Source: Methylotenera sp.
GTDB taxonomy: Bacteria > Pseudomonadota > Gammaproteobacteria > Burkholderiales > Methylophilaceae
Direction of reading: 5' to 3'
Assembly: GCA_027487055.1 (NCBI GenBank)
Contig: JAIYEJ010000239.1
Coordinates: 1-37,545, forward strand
DNA length: 37,545 bases
The translations under genes and the position numbers were made by a program. The notes beneath the pieces are model-generated. The model had not been told where the DNA came from. It searched no databases and saw nothing but the letters and a program-made list of their open reading frames with translations. Below are positions 8,526-17,683 of the stretch, one piece after another; the first letter of the stretch is position 1, and every line of letters begins with the position of its first letter.

Positions 8526-9644
8526 ATGAAAAACAAAGTAATTTACTTAATACTTAGCAGTATTTTTCTAGGGGCATGCGAAAAGGCACCAGAAGTAGTG
8601 CCGCCTGCTAAACCAGCACTCGTTGCTATCGTGAAAAAAAGTGAAGATAGTGGCGCGATGATTTTGGTAGGTGAAGTGAAATCGCGTTATGAATCTAATC
8701 AAAGTTTCAGAATTAACGGCAAAATCATTGAGCGAAAAGTTGAAGTGGGTAGCTTAGTTAAAAAAGGGCAAATATTAGTGCGTTTAGATGCCTCAGATAC
8801 TAGATTAAATGCGGCAGCGGCTCAGGCTGATGTGACTGCGGCAGAAACGAGTTATGTGCTTGCAAAAGCAGAGGTAGAAAGGCAAAGGCAGCTTGTCAAT
8901 AAAAAATTTATTTCGCAATCTGCATTAGATAAATATGAAGCAGAGCTCAAAACCGCTGCCGCACGCGTAAATCAAGCAAAGGCGCAGGCTGCAGTGTCTG
9001 GGAATCAGGCGCGCTACGCTTCACTCATTGCTGACCGCGATGGTGTGGTAACACAAATAAAAGCTGAACCAGGCCAAGTGGTTGAGCCTGGGGCAATGAT
9101 TGCGCAAATTGTTGATTTGAAGCAAATTGAAGTGTTAGTAGCAGTACCAGAATCACGCATGGCTGGTCTGAAAGCTGGCGATGATGTGACGATAAAACTA
9201 TGGGCTGATCAACAAAAAACCTACGTTGGCAAGATTCGTGAAATAGCGCCTGAAGCAAGTTCAGCCACTAGAGCTTTTGATGTACGTGTTAGCATTGTTG
9301 ACGCAGACGAGGCAATTAAACTGGGCATGACAGCAGGTGTAAAATTTGCGAAAAAAGACCAAGAAAAACGAATTCTGGTGCCAACTGCAGCCCTCACCCA
9401 AATCAATAGCAAAACGATTGTTTGGGTAATAGATAAAAACAATATTGCAGACCCGCGTGAAGTTGTGGCTGGTATGTTTAATGAATATGGTACAGAAATT
9501 AAGAGTGGGCTAAAAGCCGATGAGGTAATCGCAATTGCAGGAGTACACACTTTAATAAAAGGCCAAAAAATAAAGCCAATATTTGAACAAAAAATATCAG
9601 AACAGAATATTACTATGCAAACTAACAGTGAAGTTTCACCATAA
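8526..9644 (+). CDS. RND efflux periplasmic adaptor (membrane fusion lipoprotein)
   Basis: 372 residues. The lipobox LGAC puts the acylated Cys at residue 18, so it is anchored to the inner membrane by lipid. Domains in order: first lipoyl half with GSLVKKGQILVRLDA (about 75-90), alpha-helical hairpin (about 95-160, heptad Ala/Gln-rich), second lipoyl half (DGVVTQIKAEPGQVVEPG), beta-barrel and membrane-proximal domain. This is the HlyD/AcrA type. Its TAA stop shares a base with the pump ATG (TAATG), so the two are coupled. No outer-membrane channel gene is in the operon; the TolC homologue at 13652 is the likely partner. Confidence 0.93.
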   Translation: MKNKVIYLILSSIFLGACEKAPEVVPPAKPALVAIVKKSEDSGAMILVGEVKSRYESNQSFRINGKIIERKVEVGSLVKKGQILVRLDASDTRLNAAAAQADVTAAETSYVLAKAEVERQRQLVNKKFISQSALDKYEAELKTAAARVNQAKAQAAVSGNQARYASLIADRDGVVTQIKAEPGQVVEPGAMIAQIVDLKQIEVLVAVPESRMAGLKAGDDVTIKLWADQQKTYVGKIREIAPEASSATRAFDVRVSIVDADEAIKLGMTAGVKFAKKDQEKRILVPTAALTQINSKTIVWVIDKNNIADPREVVAGMFNEYGTEIKSGLKADEVIAIAGVHTLIKGQKIKPIFEQKISEQNITMQTNSEVSP

Positions 9645-12600
9645 TGGAACAACAATCAAAAGATAAACCGCGGTTTAATCTCTCAGAGTGGGCATTAAAC
9701 AATCAGGTATTAGTCCTATATTTAATGATCATGCTCACGATTGCAGGTGCGCTAGCATATAGTAAATTAGGTCAATCAGAAGATCCACCGTTTACCTTTA
9801 AAGTCATGTTGGTGCGAAGTACTTGGCCTGGCGCAAGTGCGGTAGAAGTTGAACAACAACTCACAGATAAACTTGAGAAAAAGCTCCAAGAAGTACCAAA
9901 TTTATACTACACCAGCAGCTATTCACGGCCTGGAGAGTCAATGATTTTTGTTGTGGTAAAAGATGACACATTCTCAGACAAGATTCCAGATACTTGGTAT
10001 CAGGTACGCAAAAAAGTAGGAGACATTCGTCATACTTTACCGCAACAACTAGAAAGCCTCACCTTTAACGATGAATTTAGTGATGTTTACGGCAGCATGT
10101 ACGCACTCACAGGCGATGGCTTTGATAACTTTGCCTTAAAAAAGCATGCGGAAAATATACGTGCCGAATTATTAAAAGCGCCTGATGTCGCTAAAGTGGA
10201 GTTTTTTGGCGAGCGTAAACAAAAGATTTTTTTAGAAATCTCAAATGCTAAGCTATCTACATTAGGCATAAGCACCACAGCACTTATCAATATTTTACAA
10301 ATGCAAAACGCCATTGTGCGAGGAGGCACTTATGATGACGCGCAAGAACGAATTCGGATTGATGTTTCAGGCCGTTACAACACCCTTGAAGACCTGCGTG
10401 AAATTCGTTTGCGCGCAAACAATCAAGACTTTCGCTTAGGTGATGTGGCACTTGTTTATCGCGGCTACGAAGACCCACCGAGAGATACGGTTCGTTATGA
10501 AGGCAATGAAACTTTATTGCTTGGTGTGAGTATGCGAACAGGTGGAGATGTCATTGCATTAGGCCATAATTTAGATGCCAAAATTGCTCAGATTCAACAG
10601 CAGTTACCTGTAGGCTTAAGTTTAAATACAGTTACTTCTCAGCCAAAATTAGTGGCTAGTTCAGTGAATGATTTCGTGAAATCGCTTATTGAGGCATTAG
10701 TGATTGTATTAGGAGTGAGTCTATTATCACTAGGTTTGCGCACAGGTGTCGTGGTGGCAGTGACAATTCCTGTGGTATTAGCTGCTACGTTTTGGGGTAT
10801 GAATATGCTAGATATTGGCTTACATAAAATATCACTTGGGGCGTTGATTTTAGCTTTAGGTCTATTGGTTGATGACGCTATTATCGCTGTAGAAATGATG
10901 TCATCTAAAATGGAGCAAGGTTGGGACAGAGCTAAAGCTGCATCATTTGCTTATACCTCCACCGCCATGCCCATGTTGACTGGCACGCTAGTCACCGTTG
11001 CCGGCTTTTTACCTATTGCCACCGCAGTTTCAAGCACTGGTGAATATACGCGCTCTATTTTTCAAGTGACGACTATATCTTTGTTAATTTCTTGGTTTGC
11101 AGCTGTGATTTTTGTGCCCTATTTGGGCTATCACTTACTGCCAGAATATGCAAATAAGCCCAAGCCATATCGTTTGATGGTCTGGCTAAGGGCTAAATTG
11201 GGTATAAAAGATAGTGATGATACTGATAGCCATCATCACGACATATACAATACCGCGTTTTACAGTACTTTCCGCAAGTTAGTCAAAGCATGCGTGCAAT
11301 ATCGTAAGACGGTAATTGTGCTCACTTTAGCCATGTTTGTATTATCGGTGATTGGCTTTGGAAAAGTACAACAGCAATTCTTTCCTGATTCCACACGTTT
11401 AGATATTGTAGTGGACTTGCGGCTAGCCGAAGGTGCGAGCTACCAGGCTACCAATGCAGAAGTCAAAAAATTAGAAGCATGGCTGCAAAATTGGCGTAAA
11501 ACACACCCAACTACCGAGACGAGTGGCATAGATAATTTTGTTGCATATATTGGCTCAGGAAGTCCGCGGTATTATTTACCTACAGACATTAAGCTACCGC
11601 ACCGTGGTTTTGCACAATTTGTGATTTTGAACAAAGATCTGGCTACCCGCGAGGCGTTACGTAATGATTTAATTGCGCTGTTTGAAACAGATTTTCCAAG
11701 TTTGCGTGCATCAGTCACGCGCCTTGAAAATGGCCCGCCAGTGGGCTTTCCAGTGTTGTTTCGTGTAGATGGAAATGATATTCCAAAAATTCGTGAAATT
11801 GCCCATAAAATTGAAGCAATTATGCTCGCTAACCCACATTTGGCTAATGTGCAATTAGGCTGGGAAGAGCCAAGTAAAGTGATGAAAGTGAGCATTGATC
11901 AGTCTAAAGCACGTTTACTAGGTGTGAACTCAGTGGACATTGCTAATATGCTAAATGGCGCGATGAGTGAATTGTATATAACAGAGTTTAGAGAAGGAAA
12001 CGAGCGCATAGATTTGGTTGCACGCGGTGCTGAAGTTGAACGTACTAAGTTATCACGCCTACCTAATTTAATGATTAATACGCAAAATGGCACAAGCGTG
12101 CCGCTTTCACAAATTGCTACTATTAGTTCAGAGTTTGAAGAAGGCGTTATTTGGCGGCGTAATCGAGTGCCTTCATTGCAAGTGCGTGCAAACCTTCGCG
12201 GCAATATGCAAGCGCCTGTAGTGTCTGGCCAAATTGAAGCGCAACTTACTGAAATAAAAGCCAATTTACCCCTTGGCATTACCATTGAAACAGGCGGCGC
12301 AGTGGAAGAAGCCGCTAAGGGCGCAGCTTCTGTAGCAAAAGGAGCACCGCTATTTTTAGTAGTGGTGCTTACATTGCTAATATTACAATTGCGTAGTTTT
12401 TCGCGGGTATTTTTAGTCCTGTTAACTGCACCTTTGGGCTTAATTGGGGTCACAATTGCACTGTTGGTATTTGATAAGCCGTTTGGTTTTGTTGCCATGT
12501 TGGGTACGATTGCGCTTTCTGGCATGATTATGCGCAATTCGGTGATTTTGGTAGATCAAATAGATCAGGATATTGCCTCTGGTTTAGCGCCCTGGCAAGC

Positions 12601-12814
12601 TATTGTAGAATCAACAATTCGTCGATTTAGACCAATTGTATTAACAGCTGCAGCGGCGATTTTAGCAATGATACCGCTTACCCGAAGTGTTTTTTTTGGC
12701 CCAATGGCAGTGGCAATTATGGGTGGTTTAGCAGTTGCAACGGTGTTAACAGTGTTGTTGTTACCATCACTTTATGCGCTTTGGTACCGTATTAAAATAC
12801 CAAAAGACGCATAG
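9644..12814 (+). CDS. RND efflux pump, inner-membrane permease
   Basis: 1056 residues, a full-length AcrB/HAE-1-type transporter with a duplicated 6-TM plus porter-domain layout. It begins NLSEWALNNQVLVLYLMIML; the TM4 proton-relay pair is Asp410-Asp411 in LGLLVDDAIIAVE, and RNSVILVDQID occupies the matching helix of the second half. The EDPPF motif after TM1 is typical of a subgroup distinct from AcrB proper (VexF/OqxB-like and related proteins). A His/Asp-rich stretch (DSDDTDSHHHD, about residues 524-534) lies in the central cytoplasmic linker and is unusual. It forms a tripartite pump with the coupled adaptor and probably TolC. The substrate is not predictable; the SDR and TetR context suggest a small organic compound rather than a metal. 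Confidence 0.94.
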   Translation: MEQQSKDKPRFNLSEWALNNQVLVLYLMIMLTIAGALAYSKLGQSEDPPFTFKVMLVRSTWPGASAVEVEQQLTDKLEKKLQEVPNLYYTSSYSRPGESMIFVVVKDDTFSDKIPDTWYQVRKKVGDIRHTLPQQLESLTFNDEFSDVYGSMYALTGDGFDNFALKKHAENIRAELLKAPDVAKVEFFGERKQKIFLEISNAKLSTLGISTTALINILQMQNAIVRGGTYDDAQERIRIDVSGRYNTLEDLREIRLRANNQDFRLGDVALVYRGYEDPPRDTVRYEGNETLLLGVSMRTGGDVIALGHNLDAKIAQIQQQLPVGLSLNTVTSQPKLVASSVNDFVKSLIEALVIVLGVSLLSLGLRTGVVVAVTIPVVLAATFWGMNMLDIGLHKISLGALILALGLLVDDAIIAVEMMSSKMEQGWDRAKAASFAYTSTAMPMLTGTLVTVAGFLPIATAVSSTGEYTRSIFQVTTISLLISWFAAVIFVPYLGYHLLPEYANKPKPYRLMVWLRAKLGIKDSDDTDSHHHDIYNTAFYSTFRKLVKACVQYRKTVIVLTLAMFVLSVIGFGKVQQQFFPDSTRLDIVVDLRLAEGASYQATNAEVKKLEAWLQNWRKTHPTTETSGIDNFVAYIGSGSPRYYLPTDIKLPHRGFAQFVILNKDLATREALRNDLIALFETDFPSLRASVTRLENGPPVGFPVLFRVDGNDIPKIREIAHKIEAIMLANPHLANVQLGWEEPSKVMKVSIDQSKARLLGVNSVDIANMLNGAMSELYITEFREGNERIDLVARGAEVERTKLSRLPNLMINTQNGTSVPLSQIATISSEFEEGVIWRRNRVPSLQVRANLRGNMQAPVVSGQIEAQLTEIKANLPLGITIETGGAVEEAAKGAASVAKGAPLFLVVVLTLLILQLRSFSRVFLVLLTAPLGLIGVTIALLVFDKPFGFVAMLGTIALSGMIMRNSVILVDQIDQDIASGLAPWQAIVESTIRRFRPIVLTAAAAILAMIPLTRSVFFGPMAVAIMGGLAVATVLTVLLLPSLYALWYRIKIPKDA

Positions 12815-12953
12815 TTTCAATTAATTAAGATATAATTTTAGCAAAGTAAATTAATTAAACTTGTTAACTTAATAATTATATAAAGTTTTAATGTTAAGAT
12901 TTTTTAAGAGTTAAATTAAATGAATTTATTCAAGCGTCAGCAAAGGTGTGAAT

Positions 12954-13649
12954 ATGGCAAATACAACAAATAGCATCAATATGCAAAGCGACACCGCACG
13001 CTTTAATATGATTGAACAGCAAATCCGCACGTGGGAAGTGTTAGACCCCAAGGTATTAACGCTTCTAAATGACTTGCCGCGTGAAAAGTTTGTGCCATCA
13101 GAATATGCAGGCCTTGCGTTTGCAGATATTGAGATTCCTATTGGCTTTGGTCAAACCATGCTAAGCCCCAAATTAGAGGGGCGCATTTTACAAGCGCTTA
13201 ATGTAGAGAAAACAAATACCGTTTTGCATATAGGCACTGGCAGTGGCTACTTTACCGCCCTATTAGCAAGATTAGCAAAACAAGTTGTTTCGGTGGAAAT
13301 TGAGGCAGAATTAAGTGCAGTTGCTGCCAAGCATTTGGCTGACAATCACATTTCGAATGTTGTTTTAAAGGTGACAGATGCAAATTCGGGCCGCTTAACG
13401 ACGGTTGCTGGCAAAAAGATTTTATACGATGCTATTGTTTATACCGCGTCATCGCCAGTTGAGCCCGTTGGTATGAGAGAGCAATTAAATGTGGGTGGTG
13501 TCATGTTTATTGTGTTGGGGGTAGCGCCAGTCATGCGTGCTACTTTAATACAGCGTGTTTCAGAAACAGGTTTTAGAGAAGACGTATTGTTTGAAACTTG
13601 TATCCCAGAGCTTATTAATGCTCCGCAGGTTAAGCAGTTTGAGTTTTAA
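12954..13649 (+). CDS. PCMT-like SAM-dependent methyltransferase family protein
   Basis: 231 residues, related to protein-L-isoaspartate O-methyltransferase: FNMIEQQIRTWEVLDP at the start, PREKFVP, IPIGFGQTM, and the SAM-binding motif HIGTGSGYFTALLA. Where true Pcm enzymes have the catalytic Ser in GQTIS-x-P, this protein reads GQTMLSP, with Leu at that place, so isoaspartate repair activity is doubtful. SAM binding looks intact. I took the ATG at 12954 because AAAGG lies 7 nt upstream, instead of the GTG at 12948. It is 3 bp before tolC; a PCMT-like gene next to tolC is a recurrent arrangement in betaproteobacteria, so its job is probably tied to the envelope. The 139-bp AT-rich gap before it contains TATAAT at 12831 and presumably the operon promoter. 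Confidence 0.82.
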   Translation: MANTTNSINMQSDTARFNMIEQQIRTWEVLDPKVLTLLNDLPREKFVPSEYAGLAFADIEIPIGFGQTMLSPKLEGRILQALNVEKTNTVLHIGTGSGYFTALLARLAKQVVSVEIEAELSAVAAKHLADNHISNVVLKVTDANSGRLTTVAGKKILYDAIVYTASSPVEPVGMREQLNVGGVMFIVLGVAPVMRATLIQRVSETGFREDVLFETCIPELINAPQVKQFEF

Positions 13650-13651
13650 TT

Positions 13652-15055
13652 ATGCTTAAACGCCCTATATTTAAACTAAGTGTTCTGGTGTTTGCGTTGT
13701 TATCTGCGAACGTATTTTCTGCCGATAATTCAGCCTTGCAGGCGATGGAACCATCTTCTCCGCAAGTTGAATATCAGTCACTTATGGATGTATATCGCGA
13801 AGCATTGGCGCACGACCCTACGTTGGCCTCTGCCTTAAGCACAAGTAAAGCGTCTCAAGAAATTATTGAGCAAGGTAAAGCTTTATATCGCCCACGAGTA
13901 AACTTAAACGCTTCAACAACTGCTTCAAGAACAGATTTTGAGATAGTTGGTAGGGCTGCACCTTTCCGTGGCGGTGTTAATACTTTTGAGGGATATAATT
14001 ACGGTGTTGAAGCGCGGCAACCCATTTTTCGTAAGCAAAATTGGGAGCAAATGAATCAAAGTGTAGTGCAAGTTAGTCAAGCTGATAAGCAATACCACTT
14101 AATTCAACAGTCACTAATTTTACGCACCACACAAGCTTATTTTGATGTGCTGATTGCGCAAGATAGAATAGATTTAATTGTTGCGCAAAAGGCGGCTATT
14201 TTAAGCCAGCTTGATCAAGCTAAAGCTACGTTTGAGGTGGGTACATCTACAGTTACCGATGTAAATGAGGCACAAGCACGCTACGATTTGGTATTAGCGC
14301 AAGAAATTGCCGCAATTAACGAATATGAAATTGCAAAACGTGCGGTAGAAGCAATTACAGGTAAGATTCCTGGCAAATTAGCATCTGCAAAATCAGATAT
14401 TCAAGTCGCAGAACTCAGCCAAAAAATGCAAGATTGGCAGCAGGTTGCGATAGAAAATAATTTAAATATTCAAATTCAGCAAGATGCGCTAAAAATTGCA
14501 GAACACGATGTGAGTATTGCGCAGGCTGGGCATTTGCCAACGTTAGATTTAGTTGCGGCTTATACAAAAAACTATTCAAATGGTGGTCAAAACGGATTTG
14601 GTAATGATTCCAAAAACGCGAATATTGGCCTTCAATTAGACGTGCCAATCTATCAAGGTGGCGCGATTTCTTCTAGGGCGCGTCAAGCTGTGCTTAATAA
14701 ACAAAGAGCCTTAGACGATATTGAAGTTGCTCGCCGCAGTACCGATTTGGAAACACAGCGTGCTTATTTAAACTTAAGCACAACAATCGCCCAAGTTAAA
14801 GCACTTGAGCAAGCTCTAGTTTCTAGCCAAAGTCAGCTTGATTCAACTAAGTTAGGTTATGAAGTGGGCGTACGTACCAATGTAGATGTATTAAACGCGC
14901 AACAACAATTTTACTCAGCTAAACGTGATTTATTGCAGGCACGTTATAACTACTTGGTAAATATCATTCGCTTAAAAACCGCTTCTGGCTTGGTTTCTGA
15001 GGCAGATTTACTAGATTTAAATCAGCAATTAATTGTAGGCGCAGCCTCTCAATAA
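13652..15055 (+). CDS. tolC: TolC-family outer-membrane efflux channel
   Basis: 467 residues with a signal peptide (cleavage about VFSA-DN, residue 24). It has the duplicated outer-membrane factor layout: YREALAHDPTL near the mature start, barrel strands around NYGVEARQPIF and LQLDVPIYQGG, and long coiled-coil helices with KATFEVGTSTVTDVNEAQ and, in the second half, GYEVGVRTNVDVLNAQQ. These VGT-T/VN-A repeats are the TolC signature. The length is typical. It would open a conduit to the outside for RND and type I systems, including the pump ending 840 bp upstream that lacks its own channel. The preceding PCMT-like gene is 3 bp away and the following hydrolase 1 bp away, so it is mid-operon. 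Confidence 0.93.
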   Translation: MLKRPIFKLSVLVFALLSANVFSADNSALQAMEPSSPQVEYQSLMDVYREALAHDPTLASALSTSKASQEIIEQGKALYRPRVNLNASTTASRTDFEIVGRAAPFRGGVNTFEGYNYGVEARQPIFRKQNWEQMNQSVVQVSQADKQYHLIQQSLILRTTQAYFDVLIAQDRIDLIVAQKAAILSQLDQAKATFEVGTSTVTDVNEAQARYDLVLAQEIAAINEYEIAKRAVEAITGKIPGKLASAKSDIQVAELSQKMQDWQQVAIENNLNIQIQQDALKIAEHDVSIAQAGHLPTLDLVAAYTKNYSNGGQNGFGNDSKNANIGLQLDVPIYQGGAISSRARQAVLNKQRALDDIEVARRSTDLETQRAYLNLSTTIAQVKALEQALVSSQSQLDSTKLGYEVGVRTNVDVLNAQQQFYSAKRDLLQARYNYLVNIIRLKTASGLVSEADLLDLNQQLIVGAASQ

Positions 15056-15056
15056 A

Positions 15057-15611
15057 TTGACTGCATTCGTGGCCACATCGCAGCAAAGTCAGCTTGTCAT
15101 TATCGATATGCAAGTGAAGTTGGCTTCAGCAATGCCAGAAGACGCCATGCAAGTAGCCATTAAAAATTGTGGCATTTTGGTTCAAGCGGCAAATCTTTTA
15201 AGTGTGCCCGTGATAGTAACCGAGCAATATCCAAAAGGCTTGGGCGAAACTTTACCAGATATTTCTCAGCATTTTGCAAACACAAACGCCATTTCAAAAA
15301 CCGCGTTTTCCGCCTGCGGTGAGCCTAAATTTAAACAACAATTGCAGCGCGATAAATCTGCAAATATTTTAACGGGTATGGAAGCCCATATTTGTTTGCT
15401 ACAAACTGCATTGGCATTACAAGCGATGGGCAAACAAGTTTTTGTGGTGGAAGATGCAGTGATTTCGCGCTCGGCCGCGAATAAAGCAAATGCCTTAGCA
15501 AGGTTACGCATTGCAGGCTGTGTTATCAGCAATACAGAATCTGTATTGTTTGAGTGGTTAAGTAATGCGAATCATGATGCTTTTAAGGCCATTTCAACAC
15601 TCATTAAATAG
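15057..15611 (+). CDS. Isochorismatase-fold cysteine hydrolase
   Basis: 184 residues. Catalytic triad pieces are visible: Asp17 in LVIIDMQ, Lys in TEQYPKGLG, and Cys in GMEAHICLLQTALAL, followed by the fold's typical VVEDAVISR. This is the YcaC/MAR1-like subgroup of the isochorismatase superfamily, which includes nicotinamidase and N-carbamoyl hydrolase relatives; the real substrate is unknown. The start is TTG, one bp after the tolC stop. GTG at 15069 is an alternative, and neither has a clear Shine-Dalgarno, so translation may depend on coupling with tolC. It follows tolC and precedes an anchored unknown protein. Confidence 0.85.
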   Translation: MTAFVATSQQSQLVIIDMQVKLASAMPEDAMQVAIKNCGILVQAANLLSVPVIVTEQYPKGLGETLPDISQHFANTNAISKTAFSACGEPKFKQQLQRDKSANILTGMEAHICLLQTALALQAMGKQVFVVEDAVISRSAANKANALARLRIAGCVISNTESVLFEWLSNANHDAFKAISTLIK

Positions 15612-15614
15612 CCA

Positions 15615-16208
15615 ATGCATATGAACTGGAAGCTTGTATTATTTGCCTCAGTTATCGCTTACGGCGCATATCAGCACTTTTCAAATAAACCCGTTGTACA
15701 TGGCGAAGGTGCGGTTGCGAATAATCAACCAATCAATGGCAAAGCCAATCAAGCAGGTTTCAATGTAAAAGGTTATAGCATTACTCCCTTAGAAACGTTT
15801 GCTATTGAAGCGCGTGTGTTATCTGCCGAGCATTATTCTTTTGGGCGAGAGGCAGATTTGTCCCCAGTGGATTTGGCCTTAGGTTGGGGCAAAATGTCAG
15901 ATGAAGCCATTTTAAAAGATATTAAAATTTCGCAATCGAATCGTTTTTATTATTGGCGTGTTGATGCTTTTCCAATTCCACGAAGAGAGATAGAAACACA
16001 AAGTGCAAATATGCATATGATTCCTGCAGATGATTCAATAGCAAGCAAGTTAAAATCTGTTAAAACGGGTCAAGTAGTTAAAATTAAGGGCTTTTTGGTG
16101 CGCGCAGATGCGCCCGATGGGTGGCATTGGAGAAGCTCGCTCACTCGTGAAGATACAGGCAATGGTGCGTGTGAAGTGGTTTTTGTAAAAGAGATTACCG
16201 TCAGTTAA
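15615..16208 (+). CDS. Membrane-anchored protein of unknown function
   Basis: 197 residues. One N-terminal hydrophobic helix (about 4-20) without a clear cleavage site, then a soluble periplasmic part. The central stretch includes LDLALGWGKMSDE-like text (PVDLALGWGKMSDEAIL), RFYYWRVD and a C-terminal part with VKIKGFLVRADAPDGWHWRSSL and a single late Cys. The KxGQVVKIKGFLV strand pattern recalls an OB-like small barrel, but I do not recognise a named family. Similar uncharacterised proteins occur in gamma- and betaproteobacteria. It starts 3 bp after the isochorismatase-fold gene and ends 7 bp before the convergent waaA stop, closing the tolC operon. Confidence 0.75.
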   Translation: MHMNWKLVLFASVIAYGAYQHFSNKPVVHGEGAVANNQPINGKANQAGFNVKGYSITPLETFAIEARVLSAEHYSFGREADLSPVDLALGWGKMSDEAILKDIKISQSNRFYYWRVDAFPIPRREIETQSANMHMIPADDSIASKLKSVKTGQVVKIKGFLVRADAPDGWHWRSSLTREDTGNGACEVVFVKEITVS

Positions 16209-16215
16209 GTCAAAT

Positions 16216-17487
16216 TTACGCGTTTAAATATGGCTTAATTATGGCCATTATGCGCGCAGTTGCCCCTATGGATTGGTTACTAAATTGTAATGCTGCTGCT
16301 TCCATTGCAAGTCGTTTAGATTCATTTTCGAGTAAATTCACAATGTTTTTACGTAGCTCAGCGCTATTTTTTACGCGTATGGCAGCGCCACAATTGACTG
16401 CATCTTCAGTGGCTTTTGCAAAGTTAAACGTATGCTCGCCAATTAAAATTGGCTTGCCCATGGTTGCGGCTTCAATTAAATTTTGCCCACCATAATTTAA
16501 AAGGCTACCGCCAATAAATGCAAAATCACACGCAGCATAATAAGTAAAAAGCTCACCCATGGTGTCGCCTAAAATAACGAATGGCCTATAACTCTCATAG
16601 ATATTGGTATCCAGAGCATTGTTATAAAGTGATGTTCTAAGTACAAAATCAATGCCGCGTTGCTTAAAAAGTGCGGCGACTTCATCAAAGCGTTGCGGGT
16701 GGCGCGGGACAATCACAGTCAAAATATTCAAATCTTTTACTGCATCTATAATCAGCGCTTCTTCACCATCGCGGGTGCTGGCCGCCAAAAATACTGGTTT
16801 GTTGCCTAATTGTTTTTTAAGTTGCAGGCCTTTATCTAAAGTATCTGCCGGAGGCTTAACATCAAATTTTAAATTGCCTGTCACTTTTAAGTGTTCTGCG
16901 CCGAGTGTTTGAAAGCGTGCGGCATCTTCTTTAGTTTGGGCGGCAATCGCACTTAAACTTTGAATGCCCTTAATCGCCAAGTCGCCAAGTTTACGGTAAC
17001 CATGGGCAGATTTTTCTGAAAGCCTTGCATTTAATAATAGCAAAGGAAGATCTCGCTGTTTGCAGGTAGAAATTAAATTAAACCAAAGTTCTGTTTCCAT
17101 AATTAAGCCAATCTTTGGCGTAAAGTGCTTTAAAAACCCATTAATCGCAAACGGCAAATCGTAAGGCAAATACACGCGCCAAACATCGTTGCCGAATAAT
17201 TTTTCGCTTGTTTCACGGCCTGTGGGAGTACCGTGCGTAATTAAAATTTGGTGGTTTGGATAAGTGCTTTTAAGCGCATTCAAAAGCGGTTCGGCTGCCC
17301 GGGTTTCGCCAACAGATACACAATGTAGCCAAATGATATCTTTATTATTTAGTGCGAGCTTATAAAAACCAAAACGCTCGCCCCAATGTTTTAAATACTC
17401 GGGTTGTTTTATGCCGCGCCAAAGTAATTTTAGTGGCACAAAAGGTAGCGCTAAATACAGCAAAATGGAATAAACAAATTTTGGCAT
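16216..17487 (-). CDS. waaA: 3-deoxy-D-manno-octulosonic acid (Kdo) transferase
   Basis: 423 residues. It adds Kdo from CMP-Kdo to lipid IVA on the cytoplasmic face of the inner membrane, an essential LPS step. The N-terminal anchor FVYSILLYLALPFVPLKLLW is followed by the HCVSVGET motif, whose Glu is the catalytic base in this family (glycosyltransferase family 30). C-terminal signatures are FIGGSLLNYGGQNLIEAATMGKP and IGEHTFNF. I chose the ATG at 17487, which starts the usual MPKFVYS N-terminus; an upstream extension of 12 residues is possible but atypical. It is transcribed toward tolC and faces the nrdJ operon across a 370-bp gap. Confidence 0.94.
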   Translation of the reverse strand: MPKFVYSILLYLALPFVPLKLLWRGIKQPEYLKHWGERFGFYKLALNNKDIIWLHCVSVGETRAAEPLLNALKSTYPNHQILITHGTPTGRETSEKLFGNDVWRVYLPYDLPFAINGFLKHFTPKIGLIMETELWFNLISTCKQRDLPLLLLNARLSEKSAHGYRKLGDLAIKGIQSLSAIAAQTKEDAARFQTLGAEHLKVTGNLKFDVKPPADTLDKGLQLKKQLGNKPVFLAASTRDGEEALIIDAVKDLNILTVIVPRHPQRFDEVAALFKQRGIDFVLRTSLYNNALDTNIYESYRPFVILGDTMGELFTYYAACDFAFIGGSLLNYGGQNLIEAATMGKPILIGEHTFNFAKATEDAVNCGAAIRVKNSAELRKNIVNLLENESKRLAMEAAALQFSNQSIGATARIMAIIKPYLNA

Positions 17488-17589
17488 GTGGCATTTTCTC
17501 ATAAATTTTAGGTTTGCTTGCAATGCAATTTTTTGCGCAACACACTAAACCGCCAAATGCTAGAAAAATATTTATTTATAGTTTTAAGA

Positions 17590-17622
17590 GTGAGTGATAA
17601 CTCACATTGGCTGAACGCCAAT
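17590..17622. repeat. Two back-to-back inverted repeats
   Basis: GTGAGT-GATA-ACTCAC (17590-17605) is followed without a gap by ATTGGC-TGAAC-GCCAAT (17606-17622). Both have perfect 6-bp stems with 4- and 5-nt loops. They lie about 100-135 bp upstream of waaA on its strand and about 60 bp upstream of the nrdJ -35 box. No T run follows, so a terminator is unlikely; operators or a waaA leader structure are possible. Confidence 0.5.
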
Positions 17623-17683
17623 ATTGGCTTGAAACTGGCTAAAAATGCGCAAAAATGGTGCAAAAATTAATTTTAAAAAGTGG

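Noticed and set aside
11899..12537. 212-codon minus-strand frame inside the RND pump
   Set aside because: Antisense shadow of the pump's second half; no independent start signal.
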